Origin: Ruminococcus_C callidus
Lineage (GTDB): Bacteria; Bacillota; Clostridia; Oscillospirales; Ruminococcaceae
DNA length: 64,000 nt
Assembly: GCF_049562855.1 (NCBI RefSeq)
Contig: NZ_CP186925.1
Location: 2,108,001-2,172,000 of the forward strand
Direction of reading: 5' to 3'
Part shown: piece by piece, positions 45,767 through 55,115 of the stretch
Position numbering within the stretch: the first letter of the stretch is position 1
Layout of the letters: each line of letters begins with the position of its first letter
The notes under the pieces: model-generated
Seen by the model: the letters and a program-made list of their open reading frames with translations, nothing else
Told to the model about the DNA's origin: nothing
Databases searched by the model: none
Program-made: the position numbers and the translations under genes

Positions 45767-45812
45767 AAAAACTGCTCTTATCACAATCATTCTGTGATAA
45801 GAGCAGTTTTTC
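45767..45812 (+). terminator. Terminator of the PH-like gene
   Basis: AAAAACTGCTCTTATCACA, 7-base loop, perfect complement, five T. Confidence 0.9.
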
Positions 45813-45865
45813 TGTTTTTTTGAGCTCTGGTTTTCCATGTCATGATAGAATGCAGTGTTTCCCAA

Positions 45866-45910
45866 GAAAAACAGGCTGCACCTCCGTTTCCGGAAATGCA
45901 GCCTGTTTTG
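45866..45910. terminator. Hairpin, probable gltD-side terminator
   Basis: AAAACAGGCTGCA pairs with TGCAGCCTGTTTT; T-runs on both strands. It would stop leftward transcription from gltBD. Confidence 0.65.
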
Positions 45911-45950
45911 CAAAGGGTATATGAATAACTTGGAATTGTCAGAATAATAA

Positions 45951-46045
45951 GGAAGCACTGCATAAAGCTTGTGCGTAAGATGCGTAGTCAGATTTTTCGG
46001 TAGATTGTACAAAAATTCCGCGGGCAGACTGTATGCAGTGTTTCC
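45951..46045 (+). mobile_element. Family B MITE-like element, 95 bp
   Basis: Ends GGAAGCACTGCATAAAGC and CTGTATGCAGTGTTTCC with ATAA duplicated on both sides. It lies 6 bp from the gltD stop. Confidence 0.8.
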
Positions 46046-46051
46046 ATAACA

Positions 46052-47539
46052 TCAATTCAGATTGGTGTAGCCCATGAGGTACTGGTCTACTTCCTTGGCA
46101 GCTTCTCTGCCCTCACGAATTGCCCAGACTACCAGCGACTGTCCGCGGTGCATATCGCCTGCGGTGAACACCTTTTCCACGCTGGTGCTGTAGTGACCGA
46201 TCTTGGTGGAAACATTGGTTCGCGGTGTGGTTTCCACGCCGAATGCATCTGTCACATATGCCTGTGCCCCCAGAAATCCTGCGGCGATCAGCACCAGATC
46301 TGCGTCCAGAATCTGTTCGCTGCCCTCGATTTCTTCCATTCGCATTCTGCCGGTCTTGGGATCGTGTACAGATTGCAGCTTAATGGTTTCCACTGCACGA
46401 ACGTGATTCTTGTCGTCCTTGATGAACCGCTTTACCGTTGTCTGGTAGATTCGCGGATCGTGACCAAATACGGCAATGGCTTCTTCCTGACCGTAGTCTG
46501 TCTTGCAGACACGGGGCCACTCCGGCCACGGATTGCTTTCGGCACGAGTGTCCGGCAGCTTCGGCATCATTTCCAGCTGTACCACAGACTTGCAGCCGTG
46601 GCGAATGGCAGTACCGACGCAGTCGTTACCCGTATCGCCGCCGCCGATGACGATGACATTCTTATACTTGGCACTGATATAGTAACCGTCAGACAGGTTG
46701 GAGTTGATCAGGCTCTTTGTGGTGGCTTTCAGGAAATCCACCGCATAGTAAATGCCGTCTGCGTCCCGACCGTCTGCATTGATGTTTCTCGGATTCGAAG
46801 AACCACACGCCAGAATGACTGCATCATACTCTTTCAGCAGCTGCTCCGCAGAAATGTCCTTGCCCACATCTACGCTGGTACGGAACTCTACGCCCTCTTC
46901 CTGCATCATGTCCACACGCCGCTGTACTACAGTTTTTTCCAGCTTCATGTTCGGGATTCCGTACATCAGAAGACCGCCTACACGGTCTTCCCGTTCGAAT
47001 ACTGTCACATGATGTCCACGCTTGTTCAGCTGCAATGCTGCCGCCAGACCGGACGGACCGGAACCGACCACTGCCACACGCTTGCCGGTGCGGACTTTCG
47101 GCGGATTTGCCTTGATGTGCCCGCTGGCAAATGCCTTTTCGATAATGGCGTATTCATTTTCCTTGACGGTGACCGGATCGCCGTTCAGACCGCAGGTACA
47201 TGCCTTTTCACACAGTGCCGGACAAACACGGGAGGTGAATTCCGGAAAACAGTTGGTCAGCAGCAGCCGGTCCGCAGCTTCTTCCCAGAAGCCGTTGTAG
47301 ACCATGTCGTTCCACTCCGGACAAAGGTTATTCAGCGGGCAGCCGGAAACCATGCCAAAGATCGGCTTGCCTGCCTGACAGAACGGGACACCGCAGTCCA
47401 TACAGCGGGCACCCTGTTTCCGGCGTTCTTCGTCGGAAAGCGGGGTATGAAATTCCCGATAGGTCTTAATTCGTTCCAGCGGTTCCTGTCCAGCATTTTC
47501 GACTCTCTCATATTCGAGAAATCCAGTTGATTTTCCCAT
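46052..47539 (-). CDS. gltD: Glutamate synthase small subunit
   Basis: 495 aa. It moves electrons from NAD(P)H to the large subunit. N-terminal Fe-S cysteines (GARCMDCGVPFCQ, NCFPEF, CPALCEKACTCG), FAD-binding VAVVGSGPSGLAAAL (about 150) and NAD(P)H-binding VIVIGGGDTGNDC (about 295). It starts 14 bp after the gltB stop with an AGGAGG site, so both come from the gltB promoter. Together they make two glutamate from glutamine and 2-oxoglutarate. Confidence 0.95.
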   Translation of the reverse strand: MGKSTGFLEYERVENAGQEPLERIKTYREFHTPLSDEERRKQGARCMDCGVPFCQAGKPIFGMVSGCPLNNLCPEWNDMVYNGFWEEAADRLLLTNCFPEFTSRVCPALCEKACTCGLNGDPVTVKENEYAIIEKAFASGHIKANPPKVRTGKRVAVVGSGPSGLAAALQLNKRGHHVTVFEREDRVGGLLMYGIPNMKLEKTVVQRRVDMMQEEGVEFRTSVDVGKDISAEQLLKEYDAVILACGSSNPRNINADGRDADGIYYAVDFLKATTKSLINSNLSDGYYISAKYKNVIVIGGGDTGNDCVGTAIRHGCKSVVQLEMMPKLPDTRAESNPWPEWPRVCKTDYGQEEAIAVFGHDPRIYQTTVKRFIKDDKNHVRAVETIKLQSVHDPKTGRMRMEEIEGSEQILDADLVLIAAGFLGAQAYVTDAFGVETTPRTNVSTKIGHYSTSVEKVFTAGDMHRGQSLVVWAIREGREAAKEVDQYLMGYTNLN

Positions 47540-47553
47540 GATAGCTCCTCCTG

Positions 47554-50500
47554 TTAATTTCTCGTGTTGGCATAAAATGCCTCGATCTGTGCTTCTTCAC
47601 GGCTCATGCCTTCTGCCTCAAATTCTGCAATGCTGTCCAGCATCTTTGCATAATCATGGGGTACGATCTTCTTGAAGTGCGGCAGGCAGGTGTCGAAATT
47701 CTTCAGAATCTTCTTGCCCAGCTTGGAATCAGTCCATGCCACGTGTTCTTCGATCAGACCTTTCAGCTGTGCCACATCTTCCGGCTTGGTAACTGCACCA
47801 AAGCCTACCAGCGACTTGTTCAGCTTGGTGTACAAGTCATTTTCCCGATCCAGTACATAGGCAATACCGCCGCTCATACCTGCGGCAAAGTTCTTGCCCA
47901 CTTCGCCCAGAATGACTGCACAGCCGCCGGTCATGTATTCACAGCCGTGTTCGCCGACACCTTCTACTACGACAGAAGCACCGGAGTTGCGGACGCAGAA
48001 GCGTTCGCCTGCCACGCCGTTGATGAATGCCTTACCGCTGGTCGCACCGAACAGTGCCACGTTGCCAATAATGATGTTTTCGTCTTCCTTGAACTTGGAA
48101 CCCTTGGGCGGGAACACTGCCAGCTTACCGCCGGACAAGCCCTTGCCGAAATAGTCGTTGCTGTCCCCTTCCAGAGCCAGTGTCAGACCCTTCGGAATGA
48201 ACGCACCGAAGCTCTGTCCGCCGGCACCGGTACAGTGTACCACAAAGGTGTCGTCTTCCAGTGTATTATAATATTTCCGTGTGATCTCTGCCCCGAACAG
48301 CGTGCCCAGTGCACGGTTCAGGTTGCTGACATTGATACGGATCTCTTTCTTCTGCTTCTTTGCCAGTGCTTCTTTCATTTCCGGAATGATCACGGTTTCA
48401 TCGATGGTCTTATCCAGCTTGAAATCGAAAACATCTTCCGGCACGAAGTGCATCTTGACATCGCTTTCTTCCTTGGCATAGGGATTGGTGAGGATATTAG
48501 ACATATCGATCTTGCTCTCGTGTGTGCCTGCCGGATACTGCTTCTGTACCAGCAGATCAGAACGTCCCACCAGTTCATCTACAGTGTGGATTCCCAGCTT
48601 TGCCATGTATTCCCGCATTTCCTGTGCCATAAACCGCATGAAGTTGATGACATATTCCGGTTTGCCGCGGAAACGCTTCCGCAGTTCCGGATTCTGTGTG
48701 GCAACGCCTACCGGACAGGTATCCAGATTGCAGACACGCATCATCACGCAGCCCATTGTTACCAGCGGAGCCGTTGCGAAGCCATATTCTTCTGCACCCA
48801 GCATTGCGGCAATGACCACGTCACGTCCGCTCATCATTTTTCCGTCTGCCTCAATGACGACCTTGGAACGCAGATTGTTCTGGATCAGCGTCTGGTGTGT
48901 TTCTGCCAGACCCAGTTCCCACGGCAGACCTGCATTGTGAATGGAGCTGCCCGGAGCCGCACCGGTACCGCCGTCATAACCGGAAATCAGGATTACCCCT
49001 GCACCAGCCTTGGCAACGCCGGCTGCAATGGTGCCGACACCGGCTTCGGAAACCAGCTTCACGGAGATGCGAGCCTTTTTGTTGGCATTTTTCAGGTCGT
49101 AGATCAGCTGTGCCAGATCTTCGATAGAGTAAATATCGTGGTGCGGCGGCGGTGAGATCAGAGCCACACCCGGTGTGGAATGTCTGGTCTTGGCGATCCA
49201 TGGGTACACTTTCTTTGCCGGCAGATGTCCGCCCTCACCGGGCTTTGCACCCTGTGCCATTTTGATCTGGATCTCCTTGGCGGAGGTCAGATACTTCGAG
49301 GTAACGCCGAAACGTCCGGAAGCCACCTGCTTGATTGCCGAGCACTTATCGACAGCACTGCCTGCGGTGACAATACGTTCCAGATCTTCGCCACCCTCAC
49401 CGCTGTTGGACTTGCCGCCGATACGGTTCATGGCAATTGCCATGCACTCGTGGGCTTCCTGTGAAATGGAACCGTAAGACATCGCACCCGTCTTAAAGCG
49501 ACGCATAATGGATTCTACGCTTTCCACTTCCTCCATAGGAATGCCGCCGTCCTCTGCGAACTTGAAGTCCAGCGTGCTGCGGAGCGTGATGTGCCGGTCT
49601 TCGGCATTGACACAGGCGGTATACTGCTTGAACAGATTGTAATCGTCCCGCCATGTTGCCTGCTGGAGCAGGTGAATGGTTTCCGGATTGTACAGGTGTT
49701 CTTCCTGATTGCTCCGTTCCTTGTGCCAGCCCACGCTGCGAAGTCCCTCGTCCATGCCCAGATCGTTGGGGTCAAAGGCACTCTCGTGCATGGTCATGCT
49801 GCGTTTTGCAATATCGTCCAAATCGATACCGCCTACGCGGCTGACTGTATCCGGAAAATACTCGTTCATAACGCTCTCGCTGATGCCCAGTGCCTCGAAA
49901 ATTTTGGAGCCCTGATAGGACTGAATGGTGGAGATACCCATTTTCGAAGCGATCTTAACGATACCGGAAACCAGTGCGTCGATATATGCCTTGCTTGCCT
50001 GCGAATAGTCCTTATCCACCAGACCGCGGTTAATCATGTCATACAGGGAATCCAGTGCCAGATACGGATTGACTGCACTTGCACCGAAGCCCAGCAGGGT
50101 TGCGAAATGATGTACTTCACAAGGCTCTGCAGTTTCGATGATCAGAGAAATTGCAGTATTCTTTCTGGTACGTACCAGATAGGTTTCCAGTGCAGCCACT
50201 GCCAGCAGCGACGGGATCGCCAAGTGGTCGTGATCGACACCACGGTCGGTCAGAATCAGAATCGTTGCACCCTTGGCGTGTGCTTCCTCTGCCTGCTGAT
50301 ACAGGTTTTCAATGGCATCATGGAGAGAAACGTCCTTGGTATACAGCATGGAAATGTCTGCGGTTTTCAGTCCGTCAATGTCCATGCCGCGGATCTTCAT
50401 CATGTCCAGATTGGTGAGAATCGGGTTGTTGACTTTCAGTACACGGCAGTTCCGTTCGTCTTCTTCCAGAATGTTGCCGGATACGCCCAGATAAACGGTG

Positions 50501-52122
50501 GTATCGGTGATGACAGATTCCCGAATGGAGTCGATCGGCGGGTTGGTGACCTGTGCGAACATCTGCTTGAAGTAATCAAACAGCGGCGGATTCTTCTTGG
50601 ACATTGCAGGAATCGGGGTATCTGCACCCATTGCCGAAGTCGGTTCTCCGCCGTTCAGTGCCATAGGCACCATAACATGATACAGGGACTCATAAGTATA
50701 GCCGAATGCACGCTGTAACCGGAGCAGTTCCTTTCCGCCATGACGGAACGGACGCTTGTTGGGAACTTTCAGTTCGCTCAGGCTGAACAGGTTGTGATCC
50801 AGCCATTCGCCGTAAGGCTGACGCTTTGCATAGAAATTCTTAATGGTTTCGTCGTCGATCAGCTTGCCTTTGACGGTATCCACCAGCAGCATCTTTCCGG
50901 GGTGCAGTCTTTCTTTCTTGACGATCTTTTCTGCCGGAATATCGTCCAGTGCACCGACCTCCGAGGACAAGATCAGACATCCGTCATCGGTCACATAATA
51001 ACGGGACGGACGCAGACCGTTTCTGTCCAGTACTGCACCCATGATGTCGCCGTCGGAGAAAATGATCGAAGCCGGACCGTCCCACGGTTCCATCATGGTT
51101 GCGTAGTACTGATAGAACGCACGCTTTTCACGGCTCATGGTGGGGATATGCTGCCACGGTTCCGGAATAGTCATCATCACTGCCAGCGGCAGATCCATGC
51201 CGGACATGGTCATGAATTCCAAGGTATTGTCCAGACGGGCAGAGTCGGAACCCCGAACGTCCAGCATCGGGAAAATGTCCTTCATGCGGTCGTCCAGTGC
51301 CTTGCAGTGGAGAATATTTTCACGGCTCAGCATCTTATCCACGTTACCGGTAATGGTGTTGATCTCACCGTTGTGCACCATCATGCGGTTCGGGTGTGAG
51401 CGCTGCCAGCTGGGGTTGGTGTTGGTGCTGAAACGGGAGTGTACGATACCGATCGCCGAATGATAATCCGGACTATTCAGGTCGTGGTAGAACAGACGCA
51501 GCTGTTTGACCAAAAACATACCTTTATATACAATGGTACGGCTGGAGCAGGATACCACATAGGTTTCGCTGTCCCGCTTTTCGAATACCATGCGGGCGAT
51601 GTACAGCTTCCGGTCGAATTCCAGACCCTTTTCACAGTCGTCCGGCTTCTTGATGAATGCCTGCATGATGTGCGGCATGCTGTCCAGAGCCTTGGTGCCC
51701 AGAACGTCCGGATCTACCGGTACTTCACGCCAGCCCAGAAATTCCAGATGTTCCTCTTTCAGCACTTCCTCAAAAGTCTGCATTGCCTTTTCGTATTTTT
51801 CCTTGGTCTGCGGGAAGAAGAACATGGCGATACCGTATTCCCGTTTGCCGCCGATCTGGATTCCGGCTTCTTTTGCCACTTTCGAAAAATAAGTGTGAGA
51901 GATCTGCAGCAGAATGCCTACGCCGTCACCCGTCTTGCCCTCGGCATCTTTACCGGCTCTGTGCTCCAGTGTTTCTACAATTCGGAGTGCACTGTCCACC
52001 ACTTTCCGGTCCGATGTGCCGTCCATGTTGACAACCGCACCGATACCGCAGTTCTCGTGTTCAAAACGAGGGTCATACAAGCCGTTCTTTGCAAACGGCT
52101 CTTGGTTTCTGTAGTTATCCAT
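47554..52122 (-). CDS. gltB: Glutamate synthase large subunit
   Basis: 1522 aa from the ATG at 52122 (AAAGGAGAAG before it). Class II amidotransferase domain: a 24-residue propeptide would be cut to expose Cys25 (ENCGIGAVV). Central and FMN-binding synthase domains follow (GAKPGEGGHLPAKKV, HHDIYSIEDLAQLIYDLK), then the 3Fe-4S cysteines CVMMRVCNLDTCPVGVATQ, and the C-terminal beta-helix (GXXG repeats). Ammonia passes inside the enzyme from glutamine to 2-oxoglutarate. It follows an attenuator-like leader (52163-52240). Confidence 0.97.
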   Translation of the reverse strand: MDNYRNQEPFAKNGLYDPRFEHENCGIGAVVNMDGTSDRKVVDSALRIVETLEHRAGKDAEGKTGDGVGILLQISHTYFSKVAKEAGIQIGGKREYGIAMFFFPQTKEKYEKAMQTFEEVLKEEHLEFLGWREVPVDPDVLGTKALDSMPHIMQAFIKKPDDCEKGLEFDRKLYIARMVFEKRDSETYVVSCSSRTIVYKGMFLVKQLRLFYHDLNSPDYHSAIGIVHSRFSTNTNPSWQRSHPNRMMVHNGEINTITGNVDKMLSRENILHCKALDDRMKDIFPMLDVRGSDSARLDNTLEFMTMSGMDLPLAVMMTIPEPWQHIPTMSREKRAFYQYYATMMEPWDGPASIIFSDGDIMGAVLDRNGLRPSRYYVTDDGCLILSSEVGALDDIPAEKIVKKERLHPGKMLLVDTVKGKLIDDETIKNFYAKRQPYGEWLDHNLFSLSELKVPNKRPFRHGGKELLRLQRAFGYTYESLYHVMVPMALNGGEPTSAMGADTPIPAMSKKNPPLFDYFKQMFAQVTNPPIDSIRESVITDTTVYLGVSGNILEEDERNCRVLKVNNPILTNLDMMKIRGMDIDGLKTADISMLYTKDVSLHDAIENLYQQAEEAHAKGATILILTDRGVDHDHLAIPSLLAVAALETYLVRTRKNTAISLIIETAEPCEVHHFATLLGFGASAVNPYLALDSLYDMINRGLVDKDYSQASKAYIDALVSGIVKIASKMGISTIQSYQGSKIFEALGISESVMNEYFPDTVSRVGGIDLDDIAKRSMTMHESAFDPNDLGMDEGLRSVGWHKERSNQEEHLYNPETIHLLQQATWRDDYNLFKQYTACVNAEDRHITLRSTLDFKFAEDGGIPMEEVESVESIMRRFKTGAMSYGSISQEAHECMAIAMNRIGGKSNSGEGGEDLERIVTAGSAVDKCSAIKQVASGRFGVTSKYLTSAKEIQIKMAQGAKPGEGGHLPAKKVYPWIAKTRHSTPGVALISPPPHHDIYSIEDLAQLIYDLKNANKKARISVKLVSEAGVGTIAAGVAKAGAGVILISGYDGGTGAAPGSSIHNAGLPWELGLAETHQTLIQNNLRSKVVIEADGKMMSGRDVVIAAMLGAEEYGFATAPLVTMGCVMMRVCNLDTCPVGVATQNPELRKRFRGKPEYVINFMRFMAQEMREYMAKLGIHTVDELVGRSDLLVQKQYPAGTHESKIDMSNILTNPYAKEESDVKMHFVPEDVFDFKLDKTIDETVIIPEMKEALAKKQKKEIRINVSNLNRALGTLFGAEITRKYYNTLEDDTFVVHCTGAGGQSFGAFIPKGLTLALEGDSNDYFGKGLSGGKLAVFPPKGSKFKEDENIIIGNVALFGATSGKAFINGVAGERFCVRNSGASVVVEGVGEHGCEYMTGGCAVILGEVGKNFAAGMSGGIAYVLDRENDLYTKLNKSLVGFGAVTKPEDVAQLKGLIEEHVAWTDSKLGKKILKNFDTCLPHFKKIVPHDYAKMLDSIAEFEAEGMSREEAQIEAFYANTRN

Positions 52123-52162
52123 AGTCACTTCTCCTTTGCAAGATGTGCAAAATAACAAAAAA

Positions 52163-52205
52163 ACGCCTTATGAAAAGAAACGTCCTGTTTCTTTCCATAA
52201 AGCGT
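52163..52205 (-). terminator. Leader terminator (attenuator) of gltBD
   Basis: On the minus strand ACGCTTTATGGAAAGAAAC pairs along 19 bases with GTTTCTTTTCATAAGGCGT (two G-U pairs), followed by seven T. It lies between the promoter and gltB, about 40 bp before the start codon. Confidence 0.85.
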
Positions 52206-52240
52206 CATTGCTTTCTTTCATTTTGCGATCCTCTGATCGC
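52199..52240 (-). promoter_or_regulatory. Candidate ANTAR-type antiterminator hairpins
   Basis: Hairpin P1 at 52225-52240: GCGATC-AGAG-GATCGC. After 10 bases, hairpin P2 at 52199-52214: AAAGC-AATGAC-GCTTT, a hexaloop with A1 and G4. The 3' arm of P2 is also the 5' arm of the leader terminator, so forming P2 would block termination. This is the layout known for ANTAR target RNAs, though the P1 loop here has 4 bases. Confidence 0.5.
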
Positions 52241-52254
52241 TTTTGCTAATATTC

Positions 52255-52283
52255 ATTATAGACCATTCCGCCGGCTTTGTCAA
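52255..52283 (-). promoter_or_regulatory. Consensus promoter of gltBD
   Basis: Minus strand: TTGACA, 17 bases, TATAAT, a perfect sigma-A match. Confidence 0.85.
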
Positions 52284-52923
52284 TAGGTTTTTTTCGATTT
52301 TTCCGAAAAAAGCAAGAAAAACGCCGATTTTTTTCTTTTATAAAAAACAAAATGCCGCAGATTTTTTCAGAAATTCCACTGCACTTGATTTTTGAAAGTT
52401 CCGTTTCCTTTTGCTGTGAGAAGAAAAGTGCAAGTCAGCCAGAAACAGCTGTTCCCTTGTCGAAAACAGCCTTGCAAGCAAAAAGCAAAGCCGCAAAGAC
52501 AACTGCAATTGTCCCTGCGGCATCACTCCGAACTATAACAGCCTCTCCCACTTGAGAGCCGTTCTCTGTTCTCCATTCCCTCTTATAGAAACACTGCATA
52601 AATCCTGCCTGTCGGCTTTGCACGCAATCTGCTTGCAAGCTTTGTGCAGTGTTTCCCTTATTTTCGAGAAAGCATACCTCACATTCGCTTCTCCAGCCTG
52701 TTGTATCATTAATCACACCTATATTTTATCACATATCTGGAAAAAATCAATTAGAGATGATGCTATTTTCTAAGAAATTGTGCTATTATTCTTTTCATGT
52801 GAGAATGATTTCTTATAGAGATGTTCTGCAAATCTCTGATTTTACAATTTCCATGTAGAATTTTCACAAATCACATGGTAACATAAAGATATATCCAAGA
52901 GAACACAGAACAGGAGAACTTTT
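52284..52923. other. Gap upstream of gltB and the EVE-like gene
   Basis: No convincing gene. It holds one family B element (52586-52656). The promoter of the gene at 52924 is not obvious. Confidence 0.4.
52586..52656 (+). mobile_element. Family B MITE-like element, about 71 bp
   Basis: Ends (T)AGAAACACTGCATAAA and GCTTTGTGCAGTGTTTCC; CTTA lies on both sides. Confidence 0.65.
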
Positions 52924-53958
52924 ATGGAGTACTGGATCATTCAAATCAAACCTTTCTCACCGAAGAAGCGAAACGAAAACATTGTTCTGAATTTTCAGAA
53001 GGACTGTATCCGGAACAACCTTTTCGGCATGGGTTGGAATATCGATGATAACGCCTATCCCGCCGGTGAACCCATGCCCGACTATGAAGAATATCAGCAG
53101 AAATGGCTGGAGACCGGCTCTGGGAATGTTTCCAAAACAGCATATCACGCCTATCAGAACATTCAGGCAGGAGATCTTGTACTTTTCCGAGATCGAAACG
53201 CCAAATATTATATTGCAAAAGTGAAAACAACCGCACAGTGGCTGACCGAAGATACTGTTGATTTTGAAACATACCATAACGCCAAAGAAGCGGAAATGCC
53301 GTCTAATCCGTTGTCATGGGCATGCCGTGTGGAAAAGTGGTATCCGATTTCAGATGTGCCGTCGGCAGTAGTCGGGCGGTTTTCCCAGCGGCGGCAGCAG
53401 ACCATCAGACGAATCGCGGACACGGACTTGCAAAAACTGGCGGACATCTTGTACAGTGTTGCGACACAGACGACATACGAAAAGATTCCGATTCACGCCG
53501 AGAATTTCTGCAAGGCTATGAATCCCGATGAACTGGAAGACCTTACAGCCATGTGGATTCTCGATAAGAACAACGAGGACAACAAGAACGACGAGAATAA
53601 CGAGAACAACAAGAAATCGAACTTCTGCCTGCTCCCCTCCAGCTGCAAACGAAACACGCCGAAGTATGAATTCGAGCTGCTGGGCATGGAAAAGGAAAGC
53701 GGAAAAATCAGAAGAATCACCTGTCAGGTCAAGAATCAGGAAGAAATCCACGCTGACGATTACAGTTCCGATACGGATACCTACTGGAAAATCTATCTTT
53801 TTTCCGGCATTGCAGTTACTGATTCGGGCAAGAACAGCCCGCATATCCATGTGATCACAAAAGAAGACCTTTATCGGTTTCTCCTTGACAACCCGAATCA
53901 AAACCCGATCGTCAACGCCTATCGGGAAAAGCTGCAAAAGTGGTATACATTTTCCTAG
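52924..53958 (+). CDS. EVE/PUA-like plus PD-(D/E)XK nuclease-like protein
   Basis: 344 aa. The N-terminal half looks like an EVE/PUA-type base-reader fold (EYWIIQIKPF, FGMGWNIDD, AGDLVLFRDRNAKYYIAKVK). The C-terminal part has the pattern of a restriction-type nuclease core: CLLPSSCKRNTPKYEFELLG, then RRITCQVKNQEEI (E...QVK), and YLFSGIAV. An Asn/Asp/Glu-rich insert (LDKNNEDNKNDENN, codon repeats at 53562-53622) lies between them. Together this suggests a type IV-like restriction enzyme that reads modified bases; this is inference. It converges on the AAA+ operon, with a shared terminator between. Confidence 0.55.
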   Translation: MEYWIIQIKPFSPKKRNENIVLNFQKDCIRNNLFGMGWNIDDNAYPAGEPMPDYEEYQQKWLETGSGNVSKTAYHAYQNIQAGDLVLFRDRNAKYYIAKVKTTAQWLTEDTVDFETYHNAKEAEMPSNPLSWACRVEKWYPISDVPSAVVGRFSQRRQQTIRRIADTDLQKLADILYSVATQTTYEKIPIHAENFCKAMNPDELEDLTAMWILDKNNEDNKNDENNENNKKSNFCLLPSSCKRNTPKYEFELLGMEKESGKIRRITCQVKNQEEIHADDYSSDTDTYWKIYLFSGIAVTDSGKNSPHIHVITKEDLYRFLLDNPNQNPIVNAYREKLQKWYTFS

Positions 53959-53989
53959 CCTGACGGCTTTATACGGTGCTGTCACCAAA

Positions 53990-54028
53990 AAAAATCCCAG
54001 CCGCATTTTGTTTGCGACTGGGATTTTT
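53990..54028. terminator. Bidirectional terminator
   Basis: AAAAATCCCAG ... CTGGGATTTTT between the convergent genes. Just before it (53957-53982) is a worn family B end (GCCTGACGGCTTTATACGGTG). Confidence 0.8.
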
Positions 54029-54058
54029 GGTTTTTAAGAGCCTGTACAAAACGGATTT

Positions 54059-55102
54059 TTATGCGGCACAGCCTTCCAGCATATCGAGGTCGTCCTCATC
54101 ATCTTCCATGGCAATTCTATGTGCCTCGATCTCGCTTCCGTATTCTTCAATACCGTCCGGACTTGCGTGGTTCAGTTCGAAATATTCTTCGTCGTCATCA
54201 TCTTCTTGTGCATGCATTGTGGAGTGAACGATTTCTTTCTGCTCAATGCAGTTTCCGATCTCAAAATCCAGTATGTTGTGATACAGATCGGAAAAATCGT
54301 CTTTGTACAAATCCGGATCATCATCAAAAGCCTGCAATGTGGATTCCTTTATATACGGATCCAGAAAGCCCACCTGATACGCTTTGTTTTTCAGTGTATA
54401 CGTCGAGAACGGAGCATCTTTCAGTTCCGGAACCGACTCTACAAAGGGCAGGAAGCTTTCCGTGATCTTGTCCAGAATCTTGCTGCTGAAGAATGCCAGA
54501 CCAGAAACATAAATATAACTCATATCTACGGCACTGACCTTGTCAATGTAATCGGCAAGTTCTACGTTGCAGCATTCCAGATAATCGAGAAACTTATAGT
54601 ATTCCCAGTAAAAGTAAATTCTTTCGTTCTGGTCAATTTTGTCCTCTTGGATTCTGCTGCGGAGCGTGCTGTAGAAGATCTGATCGAACTGCTGGCTGAT
54701 GTACTGCGAAACCGGCTTATCGTCTACCTGTTTCCGTTCATTCATCAGCTTTTTGGTGGTATCCAGAGCCAAGAAGTCACTCAACAGAATGGTTTTTCCT
54801 GTCGTATCTTCATTCAAAACAAAATTGATGTAATTGGTGATCTGCTTGTTCACTCTGCTTCCGAATGTCAGCTTTCTGCGAATGAACCATACCGCAACAG
54901 GAAGCACGCAGAACAACAACATCAAAAAAACGCTGGTGTCTGCAAACCAACCTACAACAAGGGACATGTAAAACATGTACGCATAACCAAGTACCACGAT
55001 CTTAATGATTTTCTTCGCAAGTGCACCTGCCTTTTTGGCAATGGCCTTTCCGCCGAAAATCAAAACCAGAGCGATAATGATACCAATGATAATAAACGGC
55101 AT
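54059..55102 (-). CDS. Membrane protein with acidic tail (AAA+ operon)
   Basis: 347 aa, not recognised. N-terminal hydrophobic segments (about 2-17, 38-55 and 57-75: FIIIGIIIALVLIFGG, SVFLMLLFCVLPVAVWF) and a long cytosolic part with many aromatic and acidic residues. The C-terminus is strongly acidic (EDDDDEEYFELN, MEDDEDDLDMLEGCAA). Last gene of the five-gene leftward operon 57394-54059, 13 bp after the previous stop. Perhaps the membrane anchor of the system. Confidence 0.6.
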   Translation of the reverse strand: MPFIIIGIIIALVLIFGGKAIAKKAGALAKKIIKIVVLGYAYMFYMSLVVGWFADTSVFLMLLFCVLPVAVWFIRRKLTFGSRVNKQITNYINFVLNEDTTGKTILLSDFLALDTTKKLMNERKQVDDKPVSQYISQQFDQIFYSTLRSRIQEDKIDQNERIYFYWEYYKFLDYLECCNVELADYIDKVSAVDMSYIYVSGLAFFSSKILDKITESFLPFVESVPELKDAPFSTYTLKNKAYQVGFLDPYIKESTLQAFDDDPDLYKDDFSDLYHNILDFEIGNCIEQKEIVHSTMHAQEDDDDEEYFELNHASPDGIEEYGSEIEAHRIAMEDDEDDLDMLEGCAA

Positions 55103-55115
55103 CGATCATTCCCCC

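Noticed and set aside
47656..52155. Long plus-strand frames opposite gltB and gltD
   Set aside because: They are antisense to highly conserved enzymes and have no family resemblance or start signals.
52199..52240. Glutamine riboswitch in the gltB leader
   Set aside because: I do not see the conserved core of the known glutamine riboswitches; the hairpin layout fits an antiterminator protein site better.
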